Notes: generated from the sequence alone by a model not told the origin. Positions 9,501 through 17,960 are shown, numbered from the stretch's first letter. The stretch is 40,000 bases of DNA from Tubiluchus corallicola (GCA_030141605.1 JAQGDQ010000166.1:322158-362157), one strand, 5' to 3'. Made by a program: numbers and translations.

Positions 9501-12453
9501 TGTAAATATCAGAATATCTCTTCTCTTTTTGTTGCGTTAGTTATGTAGGCCTAATGTTGGCATTATGTTATAGAAGTTGAATAAACTGATTTGAATAATC
9601 CAACATTCATGCTTTTGTTAATTGTAACTTTGGGGCCTGGGGTTTCACAGTATCTGTAGCCCAGGGGCCTACGAAATCAAAATCTGTCCCTGACTGCCAG
9701 TCGTCGTCAGCGTTTGCTGATAGCGTGCTTTAGAAACGTTGGACTTTTCTAACAAAAATATATTATAAATCTATTATCTAGTGAGTTGTTTATGAAACGG
9801 ATATTGTAACTATGACCGAGCCGATTTACCAATGATGATCTATGACTTAGTTTTCCCTATGCATAGAATTGATGTAGTATTTTGTGAAGTCGTACTGAGA
9901 GTCCGAAATTTCGTCAAATTTTTCGATTGGTTGATGCTTATTACGCCATCACCCACGTTTTACCGCCCTTTGTTACTTGAGAAAGGGATGTCGTTGAGAG
10001 CGGATGATCAGTGACGAATTCACCATTTTCAGTGTCGTTCTAGTGTTGCTTAATGGTTTTATTGGTTAATTATGAGTAGATATTACAGAAATTCTAAGAC
10101 GCATACTTATACCACGGACTAATGGTTACGTAATAATAAAAGGTTTATTATACAATTAGTCTTTGAATTATCGTCTTTCACTCACTGATCGAATTAAATT
10201 CCGACTGGTTTGCAAATATCTCAAGCCAACAAAAGCTAAGGAACTTGTTAAAATGCTCCACATCGGCATTCATCGCCACTTGTAGATATTATTCTTGTTA
10301 AAAAGAATTTAAAAACTTTATCATGGATCTTATATATGGTGCTTTGACCAGCATACCTCGTACAACCTTCCTTTAACATCAGGTCGCTCCTGCTCAGAGA
10401 ATTCTATTTCGTGTTTGTGAAGGAAATGTTTTATCCACTTATCTTCAATTTCTACACCAACGATGGTGAAACTTTGGTCCAGCAACCTGTTAATTACATT
10501 TCAAATTGCCATTTCAGTCACTCTAGGTATACTCGTATCTGTACTTGTTGTTATATTTGGGTTTTTTAATTTAATTTTTCTTTAAATTTATTTCATACTT
10601 TTAAAAGTACACGGCATTATAAAAAAATTAAAAACCACTCAACTATACTATAAAATTAATAAAGAAATACGATAGAAACTAATGAAATATTTACATATAT
10701 ACTATATACTATACATATTAGTATTATATATACTATATATCTATATATATAATGTGTAGTATATAGTGTATACGTGAAATGTTTCAAATATATATATATA
10801 AATACATGTGATTTCATTGAAACTTTGCATAGCTTACCATTTCATTGTGAGCATATTGCCACAACAAGGTGCAAGAACTCGCTTTCCTGGTAAATCACCC
10901 ATCACGCTGTCTTTCAGCTTCAAAAGATAACTAAAAAATATTCAACTTTATTTTGAATCCAATTTTTCTGTATTTAAACGAGAAAACACTTATAGGACAA
11001 GAAAAGAGGTACCTGAAGTAGGTTTCAGAAAAATCACCTTATTATAATATATTACTTTACAGCAATTTTATGCATCGTACTCGCGTTAAAAGGAATTTTG
11101 GTTTGTTTTTATTTTAAATCTTCCGCAATACTGTTCCGACGGTGCCATACGCACAACATAATTCGAGGTAAGAAAAGGCAATGTTAAATTATGAGCCCAA
11201 AAACTTTCCGTGCAAATCTGTATTAGTTAGCATTTCGCTTACATGCTCGAAAGACTTATGTAACTAGAAATAATAATTTAAATGTTCGTGCCAATTTGTA
11301 AAATGTCGCAAGGGGAGCCACTCACTAGGCAAAAACTTATTTTAATCTTATTGAAAAGATGCAGTAATTTAAAATTTACTTAGCAACATGTATGCTACGA
11401 ATGCTCTGATTATTTTTTTCAAAATTCACGTAATGTTATTTGAATTTGTTTCAAACGATCTACCATCAAAATGGCTGCGCCTAACGGTCATCGCGGGAGT
11501 TTAAATTTACAAATTTTATACAGCGTTGCTGCCGACGTAAACCCTGCATACAAAAAGGCAGTACAGTACGTAAGAGGTATAAAAGGATTTTTTTCAGTTT
11601 TATGTAAGTGGAGGGTTTTCTTGTGTGTTAAAGGAGATTTAATAATAATGTTAGTACGGTATGTGCGATTAGAAAGAAATACATTCAATTTGTAAATATA
11701 TAGTTACTAAATGCACTCATTTCAATAAAAACCGGCAAATTTGCATTGATCTAGGTGCATATTCCTAGTAATCAATAGGCTAACAAGGCTATAGCCTAGG
11801 GCGCCAACGTCTGAGGGCGCCATATTTTAGAAAAAATTTTTAATTTCCTCGGAAAATGTGTATACTTTCATATTCATGTACTGGACGCATTTTATAACAC
11901 ATCACAGGCAGTTACTGAGGCTGCTTCCATATAAGTGTCACATAGCGAACAGTTGCAAGATATTACACAACAAGCAGCTGTGCAGCCTACTTGAATATAG
12001 GCGCTATGCAAATACATGTAATTAATAAAGACAACACAGAAACTAGGTTGATAGTGTTTCTAATACACCACAAATAATTGTTTGAATTGCGCATTACATT
12101 AACGACCAAATATTCACAATAAAGATGGGCGGGACGGAAGTATCAGCCTAGAGTGACGTAAAGTCGTGATAGGCCCGTCTATATTACATAACGATAATAT
12201 TATAGTTATAACAACTTGATGATACTGCTATAGTGTACTACCTTACTGAATAGGTCACTAAAGTAGTAGTTATTCACGTGTAAGCTTACTGGTTAACTAC
12301 GTTATACGCTTCGTAATCCTCTTCGTCTTCTTCTTGGTGTTGATGATGATGACACTCGCTATTGTCGTCACCGTGGTGATGATGATGTTGGCCATGTTGA
12401 TCGTCTGTGTGCTCATAACCACAGTCGCACTGAGCGTTGTCCTTCTCGGCCAT
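3417..12453 (-). CDS. TPMT-like: Thiopurine S-methyltransferase-like SAM-dependent methyltransferase (7 exons)
   Basis: Coding exons in order: 12453-12290, 10930-10838, 10486-10357, 8573-8521, 7244-7170, 5689-5556 and 3544-3417, total 777 nt, giving 258 residues plus stop. All introns are GT/AG and the phases match at every junction. Class I methyltransferase features: SAM motif I around residues 72-86 (RVLAPCCGNMLTMKW, human RVFFPLCG...MKW); acidic end of strand 2 at 95-98 (VGVE, human Glu90 region); DGKLKLYACD at 132-141 (human GNISLYCCS); FDFILD at 153-158 (human FDMIWD); PGPP at 201-204, also in human TPMT. TPMT moves a methyl group from SAM to thiopurine or aromatic thiol sulfur in the cytosol; the natural invertebrate substrate is unknown. 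Odd points: residues 1-55 are His/Asp/Glu-rich and lack the usual Trp residues, and the Arg of human WDRGAL is Val (residue 159), so substrate or cofactor handling may differ. No frameshift or internal stop. Assembled by eye, without transcript support. Confidence 0.85.
3680..4164 (+). mobile_element. R4: pogo/Tigger-like MITE, complete copy
   Basis: Begins CAGTCAACCTCGGATATAAG at 3682 and ends in the inverted GAGGTTGACTG at 4162, flanked by TA on both sides (3680-3681 and 4163-4164). TA target duplications and CAGT..ACCTCG termini are typical of pogo/Tigger (Tc1/mariner) elements. No transposase remains. The 75-codon frame 3932-4159 is only the right terminal region read through. It sits in intron 6 of the TPMT-like gene. 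Confidence 0.75.
4436..4813 (+). mobile_element. R6: Penelope-like terminal repeat, copy 1
   Basis: Shares TTGGCTTCTGTTAACTAC, TATATAAACTG, CTGATGATGAC, GTCGAAAC and a 3' part (AAAATGACAGCATTTC, TTGTCATTTCAAAACG) with 36515-36918, and the first half with 30336-30545. Assignment to Penelope-like elements rests on the hammerhead-like motif and on inverted/tandem terminal repeats at the other copies. No reverse transcriptase is present. Located in intron 6 of the TPMT-like gene. Confidence 0.45.
4518..4583 (+). ncRNA. Hammerhead-ribozyme-like motif, copy 1
   Basis: CTGATGA (4518-4524), a short stem II (GAC/GTC), GAAA (4543-4546), then AAACGT (4544-4549) pairing with ACGTTT (4578-4583). The stem III strands also pair internally as GCATTA/TAATGT. 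Core order fits a hammerhead, but an extra U precedes stem II and stem I is weak (partial pairing of upstream TTTGT with ACAAA). Confidence 0.4.
4938..5434. repeat. 36-bp minisatellite, about 14 copies
   Basis: Unit AGTTACATAAGTCTGGTGGC followed by ACGAATTTTCCTTTCT. Since 36 is a multiple of 3 and the unit lacks stops in one frame per strand, 12-residue peptide repeats are open on both strands. It lies in intron 6, just downstream of exon 6, and is not coding in the gene model. Confidence 0.93.
5556..5689 (-). CDS. TPMT-like exon 6 (PGPP motif)
   Basis: Acceptor ATTTTTCAG|A, donor TTTG|GTCAGT, 134 nt, residues 172-217. Contains YPGPPYALTEAQLKELFG, aligning with human HPGPPFYVPHAEIERLFG. If the donor were skipped, the frame would stop about 12 codons later. 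Confidence 0.9.
5876..6684 (+). mobile_element. piggyBac-like element, internally deleted
   Basis: Left end CCCTTAGCCGACCAA (from 5880) and right end TTGGTCGGCTGAGGG (to 6680) form inverted repeats flanked by TCAA and TTAA, as expected of piggyBac-type insertion at TTAA with one decayed site. Two direct subterminal copies of GGGGTAAYTTRTTACCCCG lie near 6080 and 6618. A start of a transposase-like acidic frame survives inside. Located in intron 5 of the TPMT-like gene. Confidence 0.65.
6291..6431 (+). pseudogene. Possible transposase N-terminal remnant
   Basis: A 46-codon frame starts at ATGGCGGGA and is rich in Asp and Glu (DEDEILEDPASEDEVD). Acidic N-termini are usual in piggyBac transposases. 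The DDD catalytic part is absent, so only a remnant could be present. Identification is inference from position in the element and composition. Confidence 0.35.
7170..7244 (-). CDS. TPMT-like exon 5 (post-motif strand 4)
   Basis: Acceptor GTTTCTAG|G, donor GG|GTATGT, 75 nt, residues 147-172. Encodes FDFILDVYGLHVLP followed by KSYRQG, aligning with human [20 protein letters not shown]. The Arg of the human DRGAL motif, which contacts SAM, is replaced by Val. Confidence 0.88.
7624..8139 (-). mobile_element. R3: hAT-like MITE, copy 1
   Basis: Inverted copy of 17099-17582. Ends CTGTGGAATTGCAGCACC and GCCACTGG are imperfect inverted repeats. Shared landmarks are GGAACCAGAGCACGT, GTTTGCTTCACA, GCGCATG and GTCACGTG. 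No clear target duplication. Located in intron 4 of the TPMT-like gene; open frames inside are spurious. Confidence 0.65.
8521..8573 (-). CDS. TPMT-like exon 4 (53-nt small exon)
   Basis: Acceptor TTTTATAG|GGT, donor AA|GTATGT, residues 130-147. Encodes DGKLKLYACDIANF, which aligns with human GNISLYCCSIFDL. It is a very short exon between MITE-laden introns, but both junction phases fit exactly (AA+G gives Lys147). Confidence 0.88.
8661..8999 (+). mobile_element. R1 MITE, copy 1
   Basis: Starts ATAAGCCTTTTCACAG, followed by a hairpin (CTTTTCAC...GTGAAAAG) and then inverted repeats GGTTAAGTGTACC (near 8713) and GGTACACTTAACC near the right end. Five copies occur in the window. No coding potential. 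Located in intron 3 of the TPMT-like gene. Confidence 0.8.
9317..9692 (+). mobile_element. R8: hAT-like GGCCC-rich element, copy 1
   Basis: Left end CAGTGCCGAATTAAGGCA with AAGGGCCCCGACAACT following; right end CAGGGGCCTACG...TCTGTCCCTG, an imperfect inverted repeat. Interior is AT-rich and non-coding. No clean 8-bp duplication. Intron 3 of the TPMT-like gene. Confidence 0.6.
10357..10486 (-). CDS. TPMT-like exon 3 (SAM ribose-binding acidic residue)
   Basis: Acceptor AACAG|G, donor GAG|GTATGC, 130 nt, residues 86-129. Contains TIVGVEIE, aligning with human SVVGVEIS, where the Glu contacts SAM. Ends on a codon boundary (LYE), as required by exon 4. Confidence 0.88.
10690..10802. repeat. TA-rich simple repeat
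   Basis: Imperfect ATATACTATA and TATATATA runs inside intron 2 of the TPMT-like gene. Confidence 0.7.
10838..10930 (-). CDS. TPMT-like exon 2 (SAM motif I)
   Basis: Acceptor ATTTTTTAG|T, donor TG|GTAAGC, 93 nt, residues 55-86. Carries the glycine-containing SAM loop in KRVLAPCCGNMLTMK. The final TG is completed by G of exon 3 to make Trp86, matching the MKW of human TPMT. Confidence 0.88.
10994..11633 (+). mobile_element. R2 MITE, copy A
   Basis: Runs from GGACAAGAAAAGAGGTACC to GGGTTTTCTTGTGTGTTAAAGG, whose ends are inverted repeats of the (TTAA)AGGACAAGAAAA type. Copies B-E lie at 13606-14232, 28522-28999, 34436-34935 and 38258-38575. A Kozak-like ATGGCTGCGCCTAACGG at 11471 opens a 74-codon frame, which is decayed in other copies. 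Located in intron 1 of the TPMT-like gene. Confidence 0.75.
11775..11835 (+). mobile_element. R8 terminal fragment
   Basis: AGGCTAACAAGGCTATAGCC then AGGGCGCCAAC and AGGGCGCC resemble the left end of the R8 family. Only a fragment; family assignment tentative. Confidence 0.3.
12290..12453 (-). CDS. TPMT-like exon 1 (His/acidic-rich leader)
   Basis: Starts at the minus-strand ATG (12451-12453) in the context CTAATGG and runs 164 nt to the donor CA|GTAAGC. It encodes residues 1-54 plus two bases of His55. The peptide has a Cys-Asp-Cys cluster at 9-11, His runs at 23-27 and 35-37, and an acidic run (EEDEED) at 41-46. The two leftover bases CA join T of exon 2 to give CAT. Human TPMT has a Trp-containing cofactor-contacting segment here; no equivalent was found between 10931 and 12289. 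An alternative first exon outside this stretch cannot be excluded. Confidence 0.7.
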
Positions 12454-12498
12454 TAGGACCTGATCACAAAAAAACGTCTAGGTGTCCCAGAAATGTGC

Positions 12499-12506
12499 TT
12501 TTTATA
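12499..12506 (-). promoter_or_regulatory. TATA box candidate for the TPMT-like gene
   Basis: Minus-strand TATAAAAA lies 46-53 bp upstream of the ATG, which would leave a 5' UTR of roughly 15-25 nt. An alternative reading is that GTTTTTTTGTGATCAG (about 12459-12474) is a 3' splice site joining a distant non-coding first exon. Confidence 0.4.
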
Positions 12507-12964
12507 GGTACCACTGAGCTACGTTGTTCAAGCAAGTCAATATATGATTCTATTGCGCTGCACGATACTAACACACGCGTACCTGGTGAGTCAATAAAAT
12601 CAACCTAGTTCCACGAGGGTATTATATGCCCTGACAACATTAGACATGCTTGCTACAGGCAACAGCTCAGTGTAACTACGTGGTGAACGCATAACTGCTG
12701 TCCAAAATGTTTAATGTTTAAGATCGACGGTGGATTATTTTTAGTGAGTGAAACAACTGCAGCCTTGGAAAATCAGTCAGCCATTCGCCTAGCAATAATC
12801 AATAACAAGCAGCAGCGCCTCGCAGTGTAGGAATTGGGAAGCTTTAAGCGAAAGAAAAATTTTGCAACTCTGTTTAACTTTCAGAAACTGGTTTTAGTAA
12901 CCGTTGCAAAGTTTTCAGACAACATTTGGAATGATATAATACTTACATACATATATATGTATAC

Positions 12965-13055
12965 TGCCTGCTTGCTTACTTACTGGTGTACTTAATTTTA
13001 CAAGTGTAGCTTACTTGTGTAAAATTAAATACATCAGTAAGTAAGCAAGCAGGCA
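12965..13055. repeat. Large near-perfect palindrome (hairpin)
   Basis: Left arm TGCCTGCTTGCTTACTTACT (12965 onward, about 40 bp) pairs with the right arm ending AGTAAGTAAGCAAGCAGGCA (13013-13055), with two substitutions and a 2-bp insertion. The loop is about 8 bp. The right arm merges into a tetranucleotide array. Confidence 0.9.
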
Positions 13056-13113
13056 GGCAGGCAAGCAAGATAGTTAGCTAGCTAGTAAGTAAGTAAGTAG
13101 GTAAGTTGGTTAT

Positions 13114-13150
<37 letters not shown>

Positions 13151-13210
13151 CATTCAGTCAGTCAGTCAGTCAGTCAGTCAGTAAGTAAGTAAGTTAGCTA
13201 GCTAGCTAGC

Positions 13211-13250
<40 letters not shown>

Positions 13251-13316
13251 CAGTCACTCAGTCAGTCAGTCAGCCAGTCAGTCAGTTAGTTAGTTGCTTA
13301 GTTAGTTAGTTAGTTC
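13056..13316. repeat. Tetranucleotide array (GTTA/GTCA/GCTA/GTAA)
   Basis: Runs of TTAG, TCAG, CTAG and TAAG units in phase. The blocks of different tetranucleotides suggest point mutations spread by slippage. Confidence 0.93.
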
Positions 13317-13321
13317 GATGC

Positions 13322-13605
13322 TTTATAATAATAATAATAAAGCTTTATTTTTGCATACATAAACACAAGTACAATTAACAAATCACAAACGTAAATAAAC
13401 AACGCATACAAGAACACGTCCCTACAAATACAGGGTTCCTTTTAAGCGAAGTTGATTAGGAAATGCCATAATTTATAACAAACACATCTACATATATATC
13501 ACAGTGCTGACTGAATACATCAATTCTTAGCAAAAGTAATTCGTACATCTTAATTTAGAATCAAGTAATGTTGAAATTTTATGCACATAGTTAATCAACA
13601 ATTTC
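13322..13605 (-). mobile_element. LINE 3' tail (minus)
   Basis: On the minus strand the sequence ends in GCAAAAATAAAGCTTTATTA and then (TTA)n, a poly(A) signal plus simple tail typical of CR1/L2-like retrotransposons. The upstream part is cut by MITE R2 copy B at 13606. Confidence 0.55.
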
Positions 13606-14232
13606 ATAAAGCACAAGAAAACCCTCCAGTTACATAAAGCTTAAAAATTCGTCTTGAAATTTTGTACCACTTACATACTAGCTTTTCGTATGCATGGCTT
13701 GCATCAGAGGTAACGCTGCGTCAAACGTGTGAATTCAAACTCCCGCGATGACCGTTAGGCGCAGCCATTTTAATAGTAAGCGTTTGCAACATGTTTTGAT
13801 AACATTAAGTAAAGTTTGAAAAAAATAATCAGAGCATTTGTAGCATACGTTTTTGGTTAGTGAGTGGCGCACCCTGGAGGGTGGGTCAGCGAGATTTTGC
13901 CAAATGGCACAAACATTTTAAATTATTAGTCTAGTTACTTAAGTCATTCCAGCAGGTAAGCGAAATACTAAGTAATATAGATTTGCACGGAAAGTTTTTT
14001 GGGTCATAATTTAACATTGCCTTTTCTTCCTCTGATTTACGTTGTGAGTATATGACGTCATGTAATGGCGCCGTCGGAACAGTATTGCAAGAAATTTAAA
14101 ATGAAAACAAACAAAAAATCCTTTCAACTCGAGTACGATATACGCATAAAATTGCTGTAAAGTAATATATTATAATTATTTAAGGCAATTTTTCTGAAAC
14201 CTAATTCAAGTACCCCTTTTCTTGTCCTTTAA
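13606..14232 (-). mobile_element. R2 MITE, copy B
   Basis: Inverted full-length copy of R2, from AAAGCACAAGAAAACCCTCC to CTTTTCTTGTCCTTTAA. Contains the inverted CGATGACCGTTAGGCGCAGC module and TGACGTCATGTAATGGCGCC. Confidence 0.78.
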
Positions 14233-14589
14233 CTTCCACATCTCCACTTTTGTTATTAATTTAATAGCTTTAGTTTTTAATGCGATTTTAACTTTATATA
14301 ACGCTTTTGTGTGCTGAGATAAACATTAATCTAAACAAATAAATATTTTCCATTTTTTACTGACATGCGCAGTTTGGCAACATATTTGCTAGTATAAATG
14401 ATTCATTCAGACGAATTCATTGCAGAAACTAAAGAATGACAAATTGTCTGACAGCTGACAAGTTAGTTGAAACTAAAAGAGTTTATTCGAGAAAATTTCG
14501 CTCCATTTCTTAACAAATGAATTGGGAAGAGGCGATTTACATTCGAGCCATACATCACTAACGTTCAGAACGGATTCTGAAAAAGTTTG
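14233..14589. other. No gene seen
   Basis: Unremarkable AT-rich sequence without recognisable repeat or exon, leading into the CpG-rich block. Confidence 0.5.
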
Positions 14590-15303
14590 GGTTAGGAGAC
14601 GCCGCCGCGGATGCCGCCGCCATCTCTGCGTCGCTGGCTGTCATTAACTGCGCACGATGAAGCCAGCGCTCGTAGACCCCGTGACCCACGCGTGTCGCGT
14701 AGAGTCATTAAATGGGATGCGTTGCTCGAGGAAACCTGTCAGTCCGAGAGGCTCAGTTCATAACATAGAAAATCTATTTTACGCAAGCGAGTTATAATCC
14801 CTGTAATTGTGCTGAGTGGTAAGCTCCAGTAATGAATCTTATTAAAAGCACTCAGCGCACTTTCACGCGGTAGTTTAACTCTTTACGCGCGTGTGTTTAT
14901 GACGTGTGGGTGTTTTTAACGTTGCATTACGCGTTTTGCGCTTGGAGAATTGATTTCAATTTTAGTTATGTGTCGCTGCAGAACAAACGCCGTGATTACA
15001 CGGTGTAATATCTGAAGGGAATTTTGTGTTTGTATGATCGTGGTTATTTAAAAGAGTAGTGTTGCATTACGGCAGGAGGGCTTTCGTCTCCGTGGTGAAA
15101 TCCTCGCGTTTTTGCGAAACTTTTACACGCGTGAGAAAACTCCATTGTGGGATTTGTGAACAATCCAAAAGGTTTAATTAATGCTGCGCAAACTTCGAAT
15201 AAGTAAGATTAATTTCTTCTGACGCTAATTCCATTTTCATTTTTGACTGTATGTTCATTTTGCTGATGTGAAATCAGAGGCTCTTTCATCATCACGGTAA
15301 GTA
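14590..15303 (+). promoter_or_regulatory. CpG-rich block ending in a perfect splice donor
   Basis: CpG density is clearly above the surroundings (CGCCGCCGCGG, GCGTCGC, CGCGTGTCGCG, TTACGCGCG). A strong hairpin (GTGCTGAGTG at 14809, CACTCAGCGCAC at 14849) lies inside. At 15297 CACG|GTAAGT is an ideal donor. Together these suggest a promoter plus untranslated first exon of a plus-strand gene whose remaining exons are not visible. A 46-codon frame at 14656-14796 resembles nothing known. Confidence 0.35.
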
Positions 15304-15406
15304 CCGTCATTTATTTAATGAATGTCCGTATTAACTCTTTCATTCTCGCCAGTTGACAATAGGTGTTAGTAATATATAAAATTTTTAATAAATAAACAAA
15401 TAACTA

Positions 15407-15535
15407 GATGGATGGATGGATGGATGGATGGATGGATGGATGGATGGATGGATGGATGGATGGATGGATGGATGGATGGATGGATGGATGGATGGATGGA
15501 TGGCTGGCTGGCTGGATGGATGGATGGATAGATAG
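15407..15535. repeat. (GGAT)n microsatellite
   Basis: About 30 copies of GGAT with a short GGCT interruption near 15503. Read on the minus strand it gives an artefactual Ile-His-Pro-Ser repeat. Confidence 0.97.
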
Positions 15536-15539
15536 TAGA

Positions 15540-16545
15540 TAAAATTTATATTCGTCTCATCTATAAAACATTCAAGTACATAAAACCCAGCTTCAGCAAA
15601 TGGGAGATCAATTTTGAGCAATAAGAGACCAAATTTCACATAATTACAATAAAAGAAGAAGTTGACACGCTGCAAGTGTAGGTACTAAAACCAGGAAGTA
15701 AATTAAACATCATAAAAAGTACAGAGTTTCTGAAAACTTAAATGGATAGAACTAACAAACTAATTGGTGTTTCACTTTCATTTTATCCAAGCAATGATTT
15801 TCTTCTTTTTTCCAACATCTCACATTAAACTTTGGCAGTAATTATACATATCTCGGGGTTTCCCATTAAATAAACAAACTTTATATCATGTGGTATGTAG
15901 GCTTATACAGATGCTCTAGAGGCATCTAAAATAACTCATAGTCTAATGTGCCAAGATGCAAATGCAAATGTTTTTTTTTGGAAAAGACAAATATAAAAGC
16001 TAATTAACCAAAAGTTGTAAAATGCAAGAAATGCGACGATGCATTTCAAGTAGAAAGGGAATCGAAATAATATATTAACGAATTCAAAATGTTAAGTACA
16101 AACAATAAAACGTAACTACGTGTTTTACTTTGTCACTAAAGTTTTTTGCGCATGATTTCATTTGTAATAAACTCCGTCAGTACGTGAATCAAACCATTTT
16201 GCTACAAAGTAAATCAGCATTACCTTTGAGAAAAAACTAAAAGGGTACGTTTAATAAAAACAATACCTGCATCACTTGAATAATTTCTTTGAAAAGCAGG
16301 TATGTTGCGTCACCTAAGTTCTAGCGCCATGGCAAAATATCCGTTCCAGAAACAACTAAACTGCAGAACTAAGACAAAGTTTCACTGTTATTTATACCTA
16401 CTTTATAACCCTTGTAAATAATACGATTGTGTAAACGTCATCGTAAAAGCTGGATAAACAAACTATAGTTGAATTTAAAAACGTTGATTTTGCGCACAGA
16501 CGACAATTCAGCTGCTCAGAACTGCGGTCTGTAGTTTCTGATTGT
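15540..16545. other. No gene or repeat recognised
   Basis: AT-rich sequence. I found no splice-flanked coding segment, inverted repeat or match to other parts of the window. Confidence 0.5.
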
Positions 16546-16945
16546 TAGGGGTTAGCTACCAGAAAGCGAATTCGAATCGAATCGAATTTTTGACTTTTAC
16601 TCGAATCAAACGGATCTTCAGCAGTTTCGAATCCGAATCGAATTCGATTTCAGTTTTAAAGATTTTCGAATATTTTTTTCGAATCACTAATAAAACGTGG
16701 TCTCACAAAGACCATGCATATTACATGACTTTGTTATACACTAAAAATACCAATAATTTGTTTAAAAAACAAAAATCCCGCATAAATTACGCTGATGTTT
16801 TGCAATGAAGTTACAAATGTTTTAATGGCAAAGAACGTATGTAGTTGAAGTGCTGAATTATTCGGATTTATAATTTTTGGGTCGAATCGATTCGAACTAA
16901 AAAACATTCAAATCGAATTCGAAGATTCGATGCTTACCTGTAGTT
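16546..16945 (+). mobile_element. R5: hAT-like MITE, full copy
   Basis: Left part GGGGTTAGCTACCAGAAAGC then GAATTCGAATCG; right part AATCGAATTCGAAG...GCTTACCTGTAG, approximate inverted repeats of a (T/C)AGGGGTNAGC terminus. Internal GTGATTCGAAAAT and GTGGTCTCACAAAG recur in the copies at 19498 and 38640. The 88-codon frame inside is not a gene. Confidence 0.65.
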
Positions 16946-17066
16946 ACTGACTGTGTAAAACGATTCGTCCTCTCCAAATTCAAAACGACCAACGCACTTT
17001 TTTGAGAGACTCGAAATTACCCACAAAGCTGGGCTATACTAATAAGTAATTCGAGATAATCGACGT

Positions 17067-17098
17067 AAAACTTGTACGGGTTGGGTTAGGGTTAGGGC
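17067..17098 (+). repeat. Short TTAGGG-like stretch
   Basis: CGGGTTGGGTTAGGGTTAGG immediately precedes the R3 copy at 17099, suggesting R3 inserted at the edge of a telomere-like block. Confidence 0.6.
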
Positions 17099-17582
17099 CA
17101 GTGGTGACTCGTGGTTAAAATTTCTGAGGGTGCTGCTTCAGCAAATTTTTAACCTTTGCTTTAATACCATGTAAAAGGAAACAAATATACGCAATTTTAA
17201 TGTTGTAATTTGAAATTGTAGTTTTAAACAAACAAACAAACGTATGAAATCCTAAACAAAAAACCATTTCTGCTCACTAATAGCCTAAATTGTTGCAGTT
17301 CAAGTTTGAATCCATTCACGATAAGCACGTGACAACTGACAACATACTGTGCTAGCGACATTACTTTCTCTACCTGGACTCAGACGTGCGCGTGGCCACA
17401 TGCGCACAACAGCCAATCACCGCACTGCTGTGAACGCACTGTGCTGGGTTGTGAAGCAAACAGTACTACCCTCACGTGCTCTGGTTCCGTACAAGTACAA
17501 GAAAGAACTAAAGAAAAAAGACTTGTTATATTGAATATTATAGATAATAATGAGTGAAAAAAGGGGTTCTGCAATTCCACAG
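17099..17582 (+). mobile_element. R3: hAT-like MITE, copy 2
   Basis: Starts CAGTGGTGACTCG and ends GGGGTTCTGCAATTCCACAG. The plus-strand counterpart of 7624-8139, with the same internal landmarks. Confidence 0.68.
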
Positions 17583-17960
17583 TACCTATTCACGAGCTGT
17601 CACAGATTAGGATTAAGGTTAGGGTTAGTAGTGGGGTTAGTGTTAGCGTTAGGGTTTAGGGTTAGAGTTGGATTAGGGTTAGGGCTACGGCTACGGTAAG
17701 GGTTAGGATATTTTAATTATGTGAGGAATTGTAAACTTCCAGTTTCGTTTAAGACGTGTCACAGTTAAGAATTCTTCCTACAAGAAATTAGTTCGTGAAG
17801 CAGATTAGGGTTAAGGTTAGGGCTTAAGTTATGGACAGGGTGGGGTTGTGTTAGGGTAAGAGTTGGGGTATTTAAATTGTATAGGGAATTGTAAACTCTT
17901 TCGGGTTTTAGACGCGTCACAGTTTGCGAATTCTCATACAGTCAAAATATGAAAGAAAAA
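17583..17960 (+). repeat. TTAGGG-like arrays in a duplicated ~200-bp unit
   Basis: Two consecutive units each hold degenerate TTAGGG (17597-17710 and 17805-17870), then GGAATTGTAAAC, then GACGNGTCACAGTT and GAATTC. The same unit occurs inverted at 35946-36060. The TTAGGG-like part is therefore carried inside a dispersed repeat, not a chance telomere repair scar. Confidence 0.75.

Noticed and set aside
10160-10285. 41-codon plus-strand frame reading RIKFRLVCKYLKP
   Set aside because: Looks protein-like but has no recognised family, start or splice support and lies opposite an intron of the TPMT-like gene.
16542-16808. 88-codon plus-strand frame
   Set aside because: Lies inside the R5 MITE; other copies do not preserve the frame.
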